Assembly: GCA_023663725.1 (NCBI GenBank)
Contig: JAMPGX010000001.1
Location: forward strand, 299,470 to 363,469
Origin: a bacterium
Lineage (GTDB): Bacteria; Bacillota; Clostridia; Lachnospirales; Lachnospiraceae
Length of the DNA stretch: 64,000 nt
Direction: 5' to 3'
Positions 1 through 9,825 of this stretch are shown in pieces (position 1 is the first letter of the stretch; the number at the start of each line of letters is the position of its first letter). Under the pieces are notes generated by a model, which made no database searches, was not told where the DNA came from, and worked only from the letters and a program-made list of their open reading frames with translations. A program made the position numbers and the translations under genes.

Positions 1-860
1 GCCTCGTCCCAGGTCATGCGCGGGATGGGCAACGCCACCTCCAGGCCGATGGCCTCCCTGCACACCTCCGCCACCATGCGCTCGGTGGCGTCGATCACAT
101 CGTCCACATCCACAAAGGACATCTCCAGATCCACCTGGGTAAACTCCGGCTGCCTGTCGGCCCGCAGATCCTCGTCGCGGAAACACTTGGCGATCTGAAA
201 ATACCTGTCATACCCGGAACACATCAAAAGCTGCTTGAAGATCTGGGGGGACTGGGGCAGCGCATAAAAGCTGCCCTGATGCACCCTGCTGGGCACCAGA
301 TAGTCTCTGGCTCCCTCCGGCGTGGACTTGTTCAGGATCGGCGTCTCGATCTCCAGAAATCCTTCCCTGCTGAGGAACGCCCTGATCGTGGTGGCAATCC
401 GGCTGCGCAGCATCAGATTGCGCTGCAGGTCCGGCCTGCGCAGGTCAAGATAGCGATATTTCAGGCGCAGCTCCTCCTTGGTCCTGGAGTCCGCCTCGAT
501 GGGAAAGGGCGGCGTCTCCGCCTCCGCCAGGATGCGCACCTGCGCGGCCCGCACTTCGATCTGCCCTGTAGCCAGGTTCTCATTCACCGCGCCGCTGCGC
601 TTTTCCACCTTGCCCACCACAGCGACCACAAACTCGCTGCGCAGCTTTTCCGCCTTGGCAAAATTCTCCGCACCGCAGTCGCTCTCCTCAAAGATCACCT
701 GCAGGATGCCGGCCCGGTCCCTCAGGTCCACAAAGATAATACCTCCCTTGTTTCGCTGCTTCTGCACCCAGCCCATGACGGTGACTTCCTCCCCCACGTT
801 GGCAAGGCTCAGCTCACCGCACCTGTATGTTCTCTTCAATCCCTTCATTGACTCTGCCAT
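1..860 (-). CDS. aspS: Aspartyl-tRNA synthetase, partial (C-terminus outside window)
   Basis: Class II synthetase charging tRNA-Asp in the cytoplasm. About 286 N-terminal codons are present; the rest lies beyond base 1. An OB-fold anticodon-binding domain covers roughly residues 1-110 (GWVQKQRNKGG, VDLRDRAGILQV). The catalytic domain then begins, with RYLDLRR near residue 150, a PQSPQ stretch near 205 and the class II motif FRDEDLRADRQPEFTQ. The ATG at 858-860 opens MAESMKGLKRTYRCG. hisS lies 73 bp upstream; hisS-aspS adjacency is common in Firmicutes. Whether the enzyme is discriminating or non-discriminating (Asp/Asn) cannot be decided from this part. Confidence 0.95.
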   Translation of the reverse strand, partial: MAESMKGLKRTYRCGELSLANVGEEVTVMGWVQKQRNKGGIIFVDLRDRAGILQVIFEESDCGAENFAKAEKLRSEFVVAVVGKVEKRSGAVNENLATGQIEVRAAQVRILAEAETPPFPIEADSRTKEELRLKYRYLDLRRPDLQRNLMLRSRIATTIRAFLSREGFLEIETPILNKSTPEGARDYLVPSRVHQGSFYALPQSPQIFKQLLMCSGYDRYFQIAKCFRDEDLRADRQPEFTQVDLEMSFVDVDDVIDATERMVAEVCREAIGLEVALPIPRMTWDE

Positions 861-933
861 CGTACCTTCCTCGATTCCGCCCCACAGGGCATTCATAATA
901 TTTTTGTTCCCTATGACCGACCGATATAGACTG

Positions 934-2196
934 TCAGTTCTTCAGCGCCTCCCGGTAGAACTCTACAAATTCCTCATAGCCCTCCGCCGTGAGCTGCTCC
1001 TTCTGGAACTTCTTATTCTTATTCATGCGGGCCACCAACACCTGACTGCCCTCCTGACGGGCGACTTGCGCCTGGGCGATGATCTCGCACAGCGCCTGTC
1101 CGCCCACACCCTTCTCGATCAGATAGGCAACCTTCTTAGATTGCCCAGGCACCTTGAAGCCATTCTCCATCAGCAGCAGGATGATCCGCTCAAATCCGAT
1201 GGAAAAACCGCAGGCCGGAACATTCTGCCCGGTAAATTTTCCCACCATCTCATCATATCTGCCTCCGCCGCCGCAGGCCGCGCCAAACTGAGGCATGGAA
1301 ATCTCAAAGATCGTCCCCGTGTAGTAGGACATTCCCCGCACCAGTGTGGCGTCAAACACCAGCTTGAAATCCGCCGCCTTGGTAGCTCTGACGCTGGAGA
1401 TGATCTCCTGCAAACCCTTGGATACCGCCGGCTCCAGCACGCCGTCCAAGGTTTTCGCCAGATAAGCCACTCCATCCTCCTGCTGCCCCAACTCCCGATA
1501 CAGCGCCAGATACCTGTCCACGCAGGACTTTTCAAAACCTTTCTGAAGCAGCTCCGCCTCGACGCCGTCAACACCGATCTTGTCCATCTTGTCCAGCGTG
1601 ATAAATACGCTGTCGCAGGCATCCTCGGCAAATCCGCTGTACGCCGCCATCGCCTTCAAGATCTGCCTGTCGTTGATACGGATCTCGAAATCCCGAAATC
1701 CCAGCTTGCCCAGTGTAGTGGTGGTGGCCAGAATCAGCTCGATCTCCGCCAGATTACTTGGCTCCCCCAATATATCAATATCACATTGCATGAACTGGCG
1801 GTAACGCCCCTTCTGGGGTCTGTCTGCCCGCCACACGCTGCCCATCTGTAATGCCTTGAACGGAGAGGGCAGACTGGCCGCATTACCCGCATAATACCGC
1901 ACCAGCGGCACAGTCAGATCGTAGCGCATCCCGAAGTCCACCACGTCCTCCTCTGTTGTAGCCTCCGCCACATTCAGTTTTTCTCCTCTCTTGAGCACCT
2001 TGAAGATCAGTTTCTCATTGTCGCCGCCCTGTTTGTTGGTCAGATTGGCGATGCTCTCCATACAGGGAGTCTCTATGGAAGTAAATCCGAACTGGCGATA
2101 GGTGTCCCTGATCACTCTCTGCACATACTCCCTGATCTCCATCTCCTCCGGTAAAATATCTTTCATGCCATATACTGGCTTTTTATTCAGCGCCAT
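934..2196 (-). CDS. hisS: Histidyl-tRNA synthetase
   Basis: Class II synthetase charging tRNA-His, 420 residues, the usual bacterial length. Motif 2 is visible in SVWRADRPQKGRYRQF; the histidine-binding signatures are LVRGMSYYTGTIFEI and GGGGRYD. The C-terminal about 90 residues form the anticodon-binding domain (AYLIEKGVGGQALCEI). The start is the ATG at 2194-2196 (MALNKKPVYGMKD), preceded by GGAGGAAATGAA. The frame stays open upstream but has no better ribosome binding site. Transcribed toward aspS. Confidence 0.96.
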   Translation of the reverse strand: MALNKKPVYGMKDILPEEMEIREYVQRVIRDTYRQFGFTSIETPCMESIANLTNKQGGDNEKLIFKVLKRGEKLNVAEATTEEDVVDFGMRYDLTVPLVRYYAGNAASLPSPFKALQMGSVWRADRPQKGRYRQFMQCDIDILGEPSNLAEIELILATTTTLGKLGFRDFEIRINDRQILKAMAAYSGFAEDACDSVFITLDKMDKIGVDGVEAELLQKGFEKSCVDRYLALYRELGQQEDGVAYLAKTLDGVLEPAVSKGLQEIISSVRATKAADFKLVFDATLVRGMSYYTGTIFEISMPQFGAACGGGGRYDEMVGKFTGQNVPACGFSIGFERIILLLMENGFKVPGQSKKVAYLIEKGVGGQALCEIIAQAQVARQEGSQVLVARMNKNKKFQKEQLTAEGYEEFVEFYREALKN

Positions 2197-2264
2197 TTCA
2201 TTTCCTCCACTCTTTCTCACGACTATGATATATTTTTTTCCTCCCGCTGTCAATGTTTTATCAT

Positions 2265-3795
2265 TCACTGCCCTGATGATTTCAGCTTGACAAATTCTTT
2301 CTCGTAGTACAGCGCACAGGCATCATTCACCCATACATATCCGTCTTCAGGCTGCAAATCCACATACAGCAGCATCTCCGGATGTACAGACAGAGGAGCA
2401 AAATATACTTCCCGGACCGTATCGTCATGCAGCACCTCAATCCTTTCCTCCCACTCGGAGGCGTATTGCTGGGCCCATCCCTGACGCCAGTTCCGATATG
2501 CCCGATAAGTTGTGGTCTCATGCAAATCAAAGAAGTAAACGATGCCGGCCAGACTGATGCCAATGACAGCACAATAAAGCAGCAAATACTTTCCAAACCT
2601 ATGGCTTATCGCTTCCGCTGTCCTTACGAATCCTCCGCAATGCTTGGAAAGCCATCCCATCCAGTAGCAGACATTCCCCATCACCCACATATAATAGGAG
2701 TAGTATAAAATATCCCCCATTCTTCCGCCGCCAGTAGTTCCGTCGATATACATGGTTGCCGTGGCCTGCGAAGCATAGAGTCCAAAAGTAATCAGCGTGA
2801 ACAATGCCGGCAACGGAAAACGATACTTTATGTCCTTTACCAGTTTCCAGACAAAGGGCAGCACAAAGGCTATCATCAGACATATCTTCACATTTGTCCA
2901 GGAATAAATATTGGTGAAAGAACGCACCAGAGACATCCCAATCGCCCACACCGCGCTGTTGGACTTCCCCATAAAATTCGCATTAACCCGCACCTGATTG
3001 GCAGGCGAAAAAACGCAAATCAGCAGCCCTGCCCCACACAGCAGCGCAATAAAGACCATTCTAAAAAAAGACTTCCGATCTGTGAGAAACAGGAGAAAGG
3101 TCAACACCGCCAGCGTCAGGAAGCAGGAGAGACTCGTCGCAAAATTGTTCCCCCCCGACAAGTATCGCCAGAATGCAAGCCAGCCCATATCGCAGTCCAT
3201 ACCTCCATCTCGGACAGGGCGCATTTCGCGCCAGCACGATAAACAGCGCAATCAGAATCAGAGAAAGCCCATAGACAAAGGTATAATTGACCGAGCCAGT
3301 ATACCAGTACAGGCTCTCTTCCGGATAAGGCGTGTATAGAATCTGCAAAATAAGCCCCGGTATCATGACGGGAATGTAGAGAGAGCGGTTTTTCTTATCG
3401 CTGTTGTCGCATAGCAAACTCTTACACAAAAATAATTCTGAGAACAAGAGCGCCCCCAGCATAAGCCATGTGACCAGACCGTAATATTTCTCCCCCCATA
3501 TACCCGGCTGCAGGGAGGCAAAAAACACACTCGAATACCTTCCCTCCCATTCGAAGTAATTGCTTCGTACCGATTCCAACGCCGCCCTCAACACATCGAA
3601 CAGATTCCCGCCCTCTCTGACCGCCCTGTGGGTATTGAGAGCAAGACTCCAGTCGTCCGCGGAGGGATAATTGTACTGCGCAATCCATAAAATGGGAACC
3701 AGGATGAGAACCAGAGCCACTATGCAGGCAATATTAATCAAGATCAGACTATTTTTTTCCAAAAACCGCCCACCCTTTATCTTCCTCCACTCCAT
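2265..3795 (-). pseudogene. Polytopic membrane protein (DUF6056-like), frame broken at a 7-G tract
   Basis: One gene read in two frames. The first part (3795 down to about 3150) begins MEWRKIKGG after a GGAGG site and carries a membrane segment at roughly residues 15-38, then NYPSADDWSLALNT and more hydrophobic helices. The second part (about 3150 to 2265) continues with NNFATSLSCFLTLAVLTFL and further helices. The break lies in a run of seven C on the plus strand (3150-3156); six G in the coding strand would give LVGG-NNFATSL in one frame. The layout resembles polytopic DUF6056 / glycosyltransferase-like proteins; function unknown. The start lies just past the hemZ stop, so the two are probably co-transcribed. 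Sequencing error, phase variation and true mutation cannot be told apart here. Confidence 0.7.
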
Positions 3796-3806
3796 AACAG
3801 CCTCCG

Positions 3807-5258
3807 TCAAAGGTTATCACTCACGTCCTGCAGCAGCTTCCGTTTCCGCTGGATCATCTCGTCCAGCTTATCCATATATAACGCTACCTCCTTGACATTT
3901 TCGCACCGCTCGATGCGGCCGTCCCCATAGACCCGCTTGGTGATCGAACCGGCCCCTAACGCCACGATGGTCTGCACTTCCTCCATAATCAAAATATTGT
4001 ACAGACCATATTTTCCCTCCCTTGCATAGCCCACGTTCTCGAAATTACCGGACATATTCTTCTGCCGGTAGAGATAGTAGGGATGCATGTCAAGGGTCCT
4101 GGCCCCCGCCGCCGCGATCTCCATGGTCTCGTCCGTGTTGCGCAGCGTCTCTATGCCATGCTCCTGTATCCACTGATTGAGGCGAGAAGCGCGCTTGATG
4201 GCCAGAGAATGCACGGTCAGACTGTCCGGAGCCAGACTTACCACCCGCTCTATCGTGCGGCGCACATCCGCCTCGTCCTCCCCGGGAAGCCCCAGGATCA
4301 GATCCATATTGATATTGTCAAAGCCTGCCTCTCTCGCAAGCCTGTAAGCCTCCTCCACCTGCTCCACGGACGCCTGCCGTCCGATGATATCCAATGTCTC
4401 CTGCTTCATAGTCTGGGGATTGACAGAAATCCGGCTCACACCATAGCGCCTCAGCACCTCCAGCTTGTCCCTGGTAATGCTGTCCGCACGCCCCGCCTCC
4501 ACCGTGAATTCCTGCACGGTAGAGAAATCAAACAGAGACGTCAGGCAGCCCAGCAGCCTCTCCAACTGCTGCGGCTCCAGGGTGGTAGGCGTTCCCCCGC
4601 CGATGTATACTGCATCCAATATCTTATCCCGATACGCCTCGGACACATACTCCATCTCCCGCACCACACAGTCGAGATAGCGGTCCACATGTTTGCGATA
4701 AGCGGCTATGGGATAGGAGGTGAAAGAACAGTACAGGCAAGTGCTGGGACAAAAGGGAATCCCAATATAGAGGCTGTACCCGCCCTGATAATGAATCCCC
4801 GATAAAAGTTCTCTCTCTCTGCGGGCAATCTCGATACTCAGCGCACACTTTTCCCTGCTCACATAGTGGGCGCGCTGCAGCGACGCGGTGATCTCCTCCT
4901 CCGTCAGCCCCTTCTCCAGCATATTGTAAGCCAGCTTGGTGGGACGGATGCCTGTCAGATTGCCCCATGGCAGCTCCCGCCCCGTAAGCTCCGCCAGAGT
5001 CCGATAAAAAAAGCGCTTAAAGCAGTCCTTGAAAACTCCTTCCCGCTCGTCGTGCCGCCACTGCCACTCTTTTCCCGCGAACTGCATTAGAGCCGTCGGC
5101 TCCTCGATGCGGATATTCCATTCCCGCTCTCCCTCGCGTCGCTCCTGATCCCGGCTCTGCGGCGTGATCACCCGCAGCGGCTCCTCCGGGTAGAAGGACC
5201 TCAGCAGCGCCTGGATATCGTATTCATAATTTTCCTGATTCAGACGTACTGCCAGCAT
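3807..5258 (-). CDS. hemZ: Coproporphyrinogen III dehydrogenase HemZ (radical SAM)
   Basis: Oxygen-independent coproporphyrinogen III oxidase-like radical-SAM protein, 483 residues. The 4Fe-4S motif CPSTCLYCSF is near residue 170 and the SAM-binding GGGTPT near 220. The roughly 150-residue N-terminal extension (LTGIRPTKLAYNMLEKG) separates HemZ from HemN/HemW. Start ATG after AGAGAGGGGT. It sits 11 bp downstream of the MBL hydrolase gene and directly ahead of the membrane-protein gene. No other heme genes are in the window, so the true substrate in this organism is open. Confidence 0.9.
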   Translation of the reverse strand: MLAVRLNQENYEYDIQALLRSFYPEEPLRVITPQSRDQERREGEREWNIRIEEPTALMQFAGKEWQWRHDEREGVFKDCFKRFFYRTLAELTGRELPWGNLTGIRPTKLAYNMLEKGLTEEEITASLQRAHYVSREKCALSIEIARRERELLSGIHYQGGYSLYIGIPFCPSTCLYCSFTSYPIAAYRKHVDRYLDCVVREMEYVSEAYRDKILDAVYIGGGTPTTLEPQQLERLLGCLTSLFDFSTVQEFTVEAGRADSITRDKLEVLRRYGVSRISVNPQTMKQETLDIIGRQASVEQVEEAYRLAREAGFDNINMDLILGLPGEDEADVRRTIERVVSLAPDSLTVHSLAIKRASRLNQWIQEHGIETLRNTDETMEIAAAGARTLDMHPYYLYRQKNMSGNFENVGYAREGKYGLYNILIMEEVQTIVALGAGSITKRVYGDGRIERCENVKEVALYMDKLDEMIQRKRKLLQDVSDNL

Positions 5259-5269
5259 ACCCCTCTCTC

Positions 5270-5902
5270 CTACGCGGTAAACGGATTGTACTGCATCTCA
5301 TGCGCAATCGTCGTGCTGTCCCCATGTCCCGGATAGACCTTGGTCTCGCCGGGCAGCGTATAGAGCTTTTCCTTGATGGAGCGCACGATGCTGCTCATGC
5401 TGCCGGTGGGGAAATCCGTCCTGCCCACGGACTCGGCGAACAGAGTATCCCCGCTGACCACGAATCCCGCCTCGGGAAAATAGTAGCAGCAGCTGCCGGC
5501 GGTATGTCCCGGCGTGGCGATGACCTGAAACGCCATCCCCGCCAGCGTCTGCTCCTGCCCATCCCGCAGATACTCGTCCGGCGTGACCGTGTAGGGTCTG
5601 CCCGCCATATCCGACACATTGCTGCTTGCGTCCTCGCACAGAGCCTTCTCCGCGTCCAGCGCGTATATCTTCACCCCAGCCGCCTCCCGCAGCTCCTTGG
5701 AGCCCCAGATATGATCAAAATGCCCGTGAGTCAGCAAGATCGCCTCCACAGTAATCCCATTGTCCGTCAGAGCCTTGTAGATTCTGGCTCCCTGATCTGC
5801 CGGGTCCACCACAAGAGCCCTCTTTTCTTCCTCCCGATAGATAAAATAACAGTTGGTCTGACAGGAGCCCAGCACCATTCTCCCGATCTTGATCTCATTC
5901 AT
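5270..5902 (-). CDS. MBL-fold metallo-hydrolase (glyoxalase II-like)
   Basis: Metallo-beta-lactamase-fold hydrolase, 210 residues. Metal ligands are in THGHFDHIWG (residues about 58-67), HTAGSC (about 130), SGDTLF (about 150) and the C-terminal PGHGDSTTIAHE. The length and order match the short glyoxalase-II/YcbL class, which hydrolyses thioesters or related compounds; the true substrate is unknown. The ATG shares one base with the rel stop codon (TGATG), so translation is coupled. A gene of this class between rel and hemZ is a familiar clostridial order. Confidence 0.9.
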   Translation of the reverse strand: MNEIKIGRMVLGSCQTNCYFIYREEEKRALVVDPADQGARIYKALTDNGITVEAILLTHGHFDHIWGSKELREAAGVKIYALDAEKALCEDASSNVSDMAGRPYTVTPDEYLRDGQEQTLAGMAFQVIATPGHTAGSCCYYFPEAGFVVSGDTLFAESVGRTDFPTGSMSSIVRSIKEKLYTLPGETKVYPGHGDSTTIAHEMQYNPFTA

Positions 5903-8208
5903 CAGCCTGTCGTCCTTTCTATATCAATCACACTCTCGATATTGCGAATCTTGTCTATGACCCGGTTCAGCTCCTCCCGGCCGGAGATCTCAAAGGCCGT
6001 CTGCAGGGTTGCCAACCCCTGCTTGTTGGTCTTGGTGTTCATGGACAGAATATCGATATTTTTCTCTGTCAGCGCCTTGGAGATATCCGCCAGCAAGCCG
6101 TTGCGGTTGTTGGCATAGATACGGATCTCGGCCATATATTTGCCCTCTTCCCCGCTGTCACCTTCGCCGGTCTGCCACTCCGCGTCGATCAGTCTGGCCC
6201 GCTCTAGCTCCGGCAGACTCAGCATATTCACGCAGTCCGTCCGGTGAATGGATATCCCTCTTCCCCTGGTCACAAAGCCCACGATCTCATCGCCCGGCAC
6301 AGGAGAACAGCACTTGGAGAAACGCACCGACAGGTCAGCGATGCCCTTGACCACGATACCGCTCTTGGAACGGCCGCTGCCGGGACGCATCAGCATGGCC
6401 CCGTTCTCCGCGATGGTCTGCAGCACCTCCTCGTTGGACATCTCCTTCTTATGCTCCCTGTCGTAGAGCTCCTGCATCTTGTTGATGATCTGGCCCTCCT
6501 TCAGAGCGCCGTGGCCGATGGCGGCCAGCACGGAGTCCCAGTCATGGAAGCCATACTTGCGCATGATGGCGTCCATATATGCATTCTTCATCAGCTCAGG
6601 CATATTGATGCCCTTGGACTTACAGTAACCCGACAGCAGCTCCTTGCCCTTGACGATATTATCCTCTTTCAGCTCATTCTTGAACCACTGGTTGATCTTG
6701 TTCTTGGCCTGGGTACTCTTGACCACATTCAGCCAATCCCTGCTTGGCCCCTTGGAATTCTGGGAAGTGATGATCTCGATGCGATCCCCATTGCGGATCA
6801 CATAGTCGATCGTCACCAGCTTGCCGTTGACCCGAGCGCCCACCATCTTGTTGCCCACCGCGGAGTGTATATTGTAGGCAAAGTCAATCGGCGTGGAGCC
6901 TGCGGGCAGATTCTTGACCTCTCCGGTAGGCGTGAAGCAGTACACATTGTCAGAAAACAGATCGAGATCGCTCTTCAGCAGGTTCATGAACTCCCGATTG
7001 TCGGACATGTCACGCTGCCACTCCAATATCTGGCGCAGCCACACCAGCTTCTTCTCCTCCTGGGCCTCCACCTTCTTGCCGTCAGAGGCCTCCTTGTATT
7101 TCCAGTGGGCGGCAATACCGTATTCTGCCGCCTTGTGCATCTCAAAGGTGCGGATCTGCACCTCAAAGGGCTGACCGTTCGTGCCGATCAAAGTGGTATG
7201 CAGGGATTGATACATATTGGCCTTGGGCATTGCGATATAGTCCTTGAACCTGCCCGGAATGGGCGTATATTTCTCATGTATCACACCCAGCGCCGCATAG
7301 CAGTCCTTCACCGTCTCCACGATGATCCGCACGGCAAACAGATCATAGATCTGATCCAGTGTCTTGTTCTGGTTCTTCATCTTCTTATAGATACTGAAGA
7401 AATGCTTAATGCGTCCATCCACCTGAGCCTTGATGCCTGCGCTCTCAATATACTCCCGCACCTCGTCCACGATGCCCTGAATATATTTTTCCCGCACGCT
7501 CTTACGCACAGCGATCTTATCCACCAGGTCATAGTATACCTCCGGCTCCAGATACTTCATGGACAGATCGTCCAGCTCGATCTTGATGCGGGAGATACCC
7601 AGTCGCTGCGCGATGGGAGAATAAATCTCTCTGGTCTCCCTGGCAATACGGATCTGGCTCTCCGGCTTCTGATACTTCAGCGTGCGCATATTGTGCAGCC
7701 GGTCCGCCAGCTTGATCATGATCACCCTGATATCCTTTGCCATGGCCAAAAACATCTTGCGCAGATTCTCCGCCTGCATTTCCAGCTTAGTATCCGTCGG
7801 ATCATCGCTGTGAGACAATGGAAGATTCTCCAGCTTGGTCACGCCATCCACCAACAGCGCTACATCCTCGCCAAACTCCTGAATCAGATCCTCCTCCGTC
7901 ATGATGGTGTCCTCCACCACATCGTGAAGAATACCCGCCACGATAGTCTCCTTATCCAGCTCCAGCTCGGCCAGGATGATGGCCACATTCAGGGGATGAA
8001 TGATATATGGCTCCCCCGATTTGCGCAACTGGTCCTTGTGGGCTTGGCTGGCAATCCGGTAAGCTTTTTCAATCATAGTGATATCATCGCTGGGATGATA
8101 TTTTTTGACGCAGGAAATTAGATCCTGATACAACTGCTCAGGAGATGTAAATTCTGTCATCTGGCCGACTCTGACATCGTCAAATATCACATCTTTCTCT
8201 TCCATCAT
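5902..8208 (-). CDS. rel: Bifunctional (p)ppGpp synthase/hydrolase
   Basis: RelA/SpoT homologue of about 768 residues that makes and degrades (p)ppGpp in the stringent response. Domains in order: HD hydrolase (about 25-190; HPLNVAII, GILHDVVEDT), synthetase (about 225-350; RFKDYIAMPKANMYQSLHT), TGS (about 395-460; FTPTGEVKNLPAGSTPIDFAY), a helical/zinc-finger region with CCSPVPGD, and a C-terminal ACT domain (EIRIYANNRNGLLADIS). Both catalytic halves look intact. The ATG ATG pair at 8203-8208 is preferred; the frame opens 45 bases further up with TTG. It lies downstream of apt. recJ, often found beside this pair, is absent. Confidence 0.94.
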   Translation of the reverse strand: MMEEKDVIFDDVRVGQMTEFTSPEQLYQDLISCVKKYHPSDDITMIEKAYRIASQAHKDQLRKSGEPYIIHPLNVAIILAELELDKETIVAGILHDVVEDTIMTEEDLIQEFGEDVALLVDGVTKLENLPLSHSDDPTDTKLEMQAENLRKMFLAMAKDIRVIMIKLADRLHNMRTLKYQKPESQIRIARETREIYSPIAQRLGISRIKIELDDLSMKYLEPEVYYDLVDKIAVRKSVREKYIQGIVDEVREYIESAGIKAQVDGRIKHFFSIYKKMKNQNKTLDQIYDLFAVRIIVETVKDCYAALGVIHEKYTPIPGRFKDYIAMPKANMYQSLHTTLIGTNGQPFEVQIRTFEMHKAAEYGIAAHWKYKEASDGKKVEAQEEKKLVWLRQILEWQRDMSDNREFMNLLKSDLDLFSDNVYCFTPTGEVKNLPAGSTPIDFAYNIHSAVGNKMVGARVNGKLVTIDYVIRNGDRIEIITSQNSKGPSRDWLNVVKSTQAKNKINQWFKNELKEDNIVKGKELLSGYCKSKGINMPELMKNAYMDAIMRKYGFHDWDSVLAAIGHGALKEGQIINKMQELYDREHKKEMSNEEVLQTIAENGAMLMRPGSGRSKSGIVVKGIADLSVRFSKCCSPVPGDEIVGFVTRGRGISIHRTDCVNMLSLPELERARLIDAEWQTGEGDSGEEGKYMAEIRIYANNRNGLLADISKALTEKNIDILSMNTKTNKQGLATLQTAFEISGREELNRVIDKIRNIESVIDIERTTG

Positions 8209-8279
8209 AACGCCTGCTGCCTTTCTGTAACCCCTGCCCGCACAGGCCTCCAATACCCGCGCGGACTATGTAATGCAGA

Positions 8280-8804
8280 TCAATTGCCAGGATAAGTGAT
8301 GGCCGCCTCCAGCCGATAGTCCGCAATCCTCTCGCGGCCCTTCAGTCCCGCCAGTTCCATCAGCACGACCACGCCTACCACCTGCCCGCCAAGTCTCTCA
8401 ATGAGTCTGATCATGGCCTCGGTGGTCCCTCCGGTGGCAATCAGATCATCCACGAGCAGCACCTTCTGTCCAGGGCGTATACTGTCCTTGTGCATCTCGA
8501 TCGTGGCCTGGCCATATTCCAGATCATAGCTGATCTCCACTGTCTCGCAGGGAAGCTTCCCCTTCTTGCGGATCAACACAAAGGGCTTGTGGTTATTGTA
8601 GGCGATAGGGGTTCCGAAGATAAATCCCCTGGACTCCGGTCCCGCCACCACGTCATACTCCAGATCGCCGATCTTCTCCTGCATGGTGTCAACGGCCAGA
8701 CGCAGTCCGTCCGCATCCTGCAGCACACTGGTCACATCCCTGAAAATAATGCCCTTCTCCGGAAAATCCGGAATACTTCTCACATAGTCCTCCAATGCTT
8801 TCAT
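8280..8804 (-). CDS. apt: Adenine phosphoribosyltransferase
   Basis: Salvage enzyme converting adenine and PRPP to AMP, 174 residues. The type I PRTase PRPP loop is VLLVDDLIATGGTTEA (residues about 115-130), and the family-typical N-terminus is IPDFPEKGIIFRDVT. The start is the ATG at 8802-8804 behind GGAGGAGATAAG. A strong sigma-A promoter sits just upstream. Apt-rel is a conserved Firmicutes order linking purine salvage with alarmone metabolism. Confidence 0.95.
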   Translation of the reverse strand: MKALEDYVRSIPDFPEKGIIFRDVTSVLQDADGLRLAVDTMQEKIGDLEYDVVAGPESRGFIFGTPIAYNNHKPFVLIRKKGKLPCETVEISYDLEYGQATIEMHKDSIRPGQKVLLVDDLIATGGTTEAMIRLIERLGGQVVGVVVLMELAGLKGRERIADYRLEAAITYPGN

Positions 8805-8853
8805 CTTATCTCCTCCATCTGACAAAAACTGCCTCAATCAACAATTTGTTCCT

Positions 8854-8882
8854 ATTATAGTATTATTTGTGCGGAAAGTCAA
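8854..8882 (-). promoter_or_regulatory. Sigma-A promoter of apt-rel
   Basis: On the minus strand TTGACT (8877-8882) and TATAAT (8854-8859) are separated by exactly 17 bp. The -35 box overlaps the stop codon of the kinase gene. This makes apt-rel-MBL-hemZ a transcription unit independent of the upstream kinase. Confidence 0.8.
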
Positions 8883-9757
8883 AATATTCTTTCATATTCG
8901 CTCCTCCAAATACATTTTATGTAGCGATATGAGCTTTTGCGCCCCGTAATTCTCCCGACTACATCTCTCAGTCCCCTCTTTCCCGCCGCCAGCTCCGACA
9001 GTCTGCATACCAGAAAAGAGGCGTCCGGATAGCGCAGCTGAGGCTCGGACTGCAGACTGCAATCCAACAGCTGCTTCAGCTCCCGCCGAATTCCATAATG
9101 TCTGCCATAGTAGTTCACAGTGTCATAGGGCGGCTTTCCAGGGTCCTGTCCCGTCAGCAGAAATGCCAGAAGCTTTCCCATGCCGTAGACATCACAGGCC
9201 GGAGTCAGCCTTGCCTCCTCCCAGAATTGTTCCGGCGCGCTGTACCCATAGGTTCCCGCCCTCTCGCACTCCGCCTCCGTCTCCCTCTGACTGACAACAG
9301 CGCCCAGATCTACCAGCCTGGCTCTGCCGTCAACTGTCAGCATGACGTTGGCCGCTTTGAGATCCCGATAAATATACGCGGGCGAACAGCTGTGCAGGTA
9401 CGCCAGAGCCGCTGCCACATCCACCGCGATCCCCACCGCCATAGGCTCCGGCATACCTGCCGGATACTGCTCCATCATCTGCTGTAAAGTGATACCTCTG
9501 ATATATTCCATAACCAGGTAGGCCCCCGAAGTATCCTGCCCCGCCTCGAAATACTGCGGAAAACCACTGTGACGCAGGCTTTTCAACACCTCTGCCTCCC
9601 TCTGTATGAGCTCGGAACGCGCGCTGTATTTTAAGGCATACCATTTATTTGACCCCTGGTTTTGCGCCAAATATACCGTGGCGGTCGCCCCTGAGCCCAA
9701 CCTTCCCGCCAGCTGATAGCTTCCTATCCTGCTTTTTATAAGATTCCTGTTGTTCAT
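8879..9757 (-). CDS. Hanks-type serine/threonine protein kinase
   Basis: Soluble protein kinase of 292 residues with the kinase fold over roughly 10-265. Visible elements: glycine loop GRLGSGATATVY (19-29), ATP lysine K43 in YALKYS, catalytic loop YRDLKAAN with D132 and N137, Mg-binding DLG in place of DFG (D150), and GTYGYSAPEQF in the activation segment. There are no PASTA repeats or membrane segment, so it is not a PrkC orthologue. Start ATG after GAGGAGAA. It lies 68 bp downstream of a PP2C-like gene, the usual kinase/phosphatase pairing. Targets unknown. Confidence 0.9.
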   Translation of the reverse strand: MNNRNLIKSRIGSYQLAGRLGSGATATVYLAQNQGSNKWYALKYSARSELIQREAEVLKSLRHSGFPQYFEAGQDTSGAYLVMEYIRGITLQQMMEQYPAGMPEPMAVGIAVDVAAALAYLHSCSPAYIYRDLKAANVMLTVDGRARLVDLGAVVSQRETEAECERAGTYGYSAPEQFWEEARLTPACDVYGMGKLLAFLLTGQDPGKPPYDTVNYYGRHYGIRRELKQLLDCSLQSEPQLRYPDASFLVCRLSELAAGKRGLRDVVGRITGRKSSYRYIKCIWRSEYERIF

Positions 9758-9825
9758 TTCTCCTCTGCGCCTCCTCGTCCAGATACTCCTTCCCGATCGA
9801 TACTTCTCATCCCTACAACATATCT

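Noticed and set aside
6244-8121. 625-codon open plus frame antisense to rel
   Set aside because: His/Leu/Gln-rich translation typical of the antisense of a GC-rich coding gene; rel itself has all its domains.
8205-8253. Longer Rel N-terminus starting from TTG
   Set aside because: The extra residues (EACAGRGYRKAAG) do not belong to the family and the ribosome site is no better.
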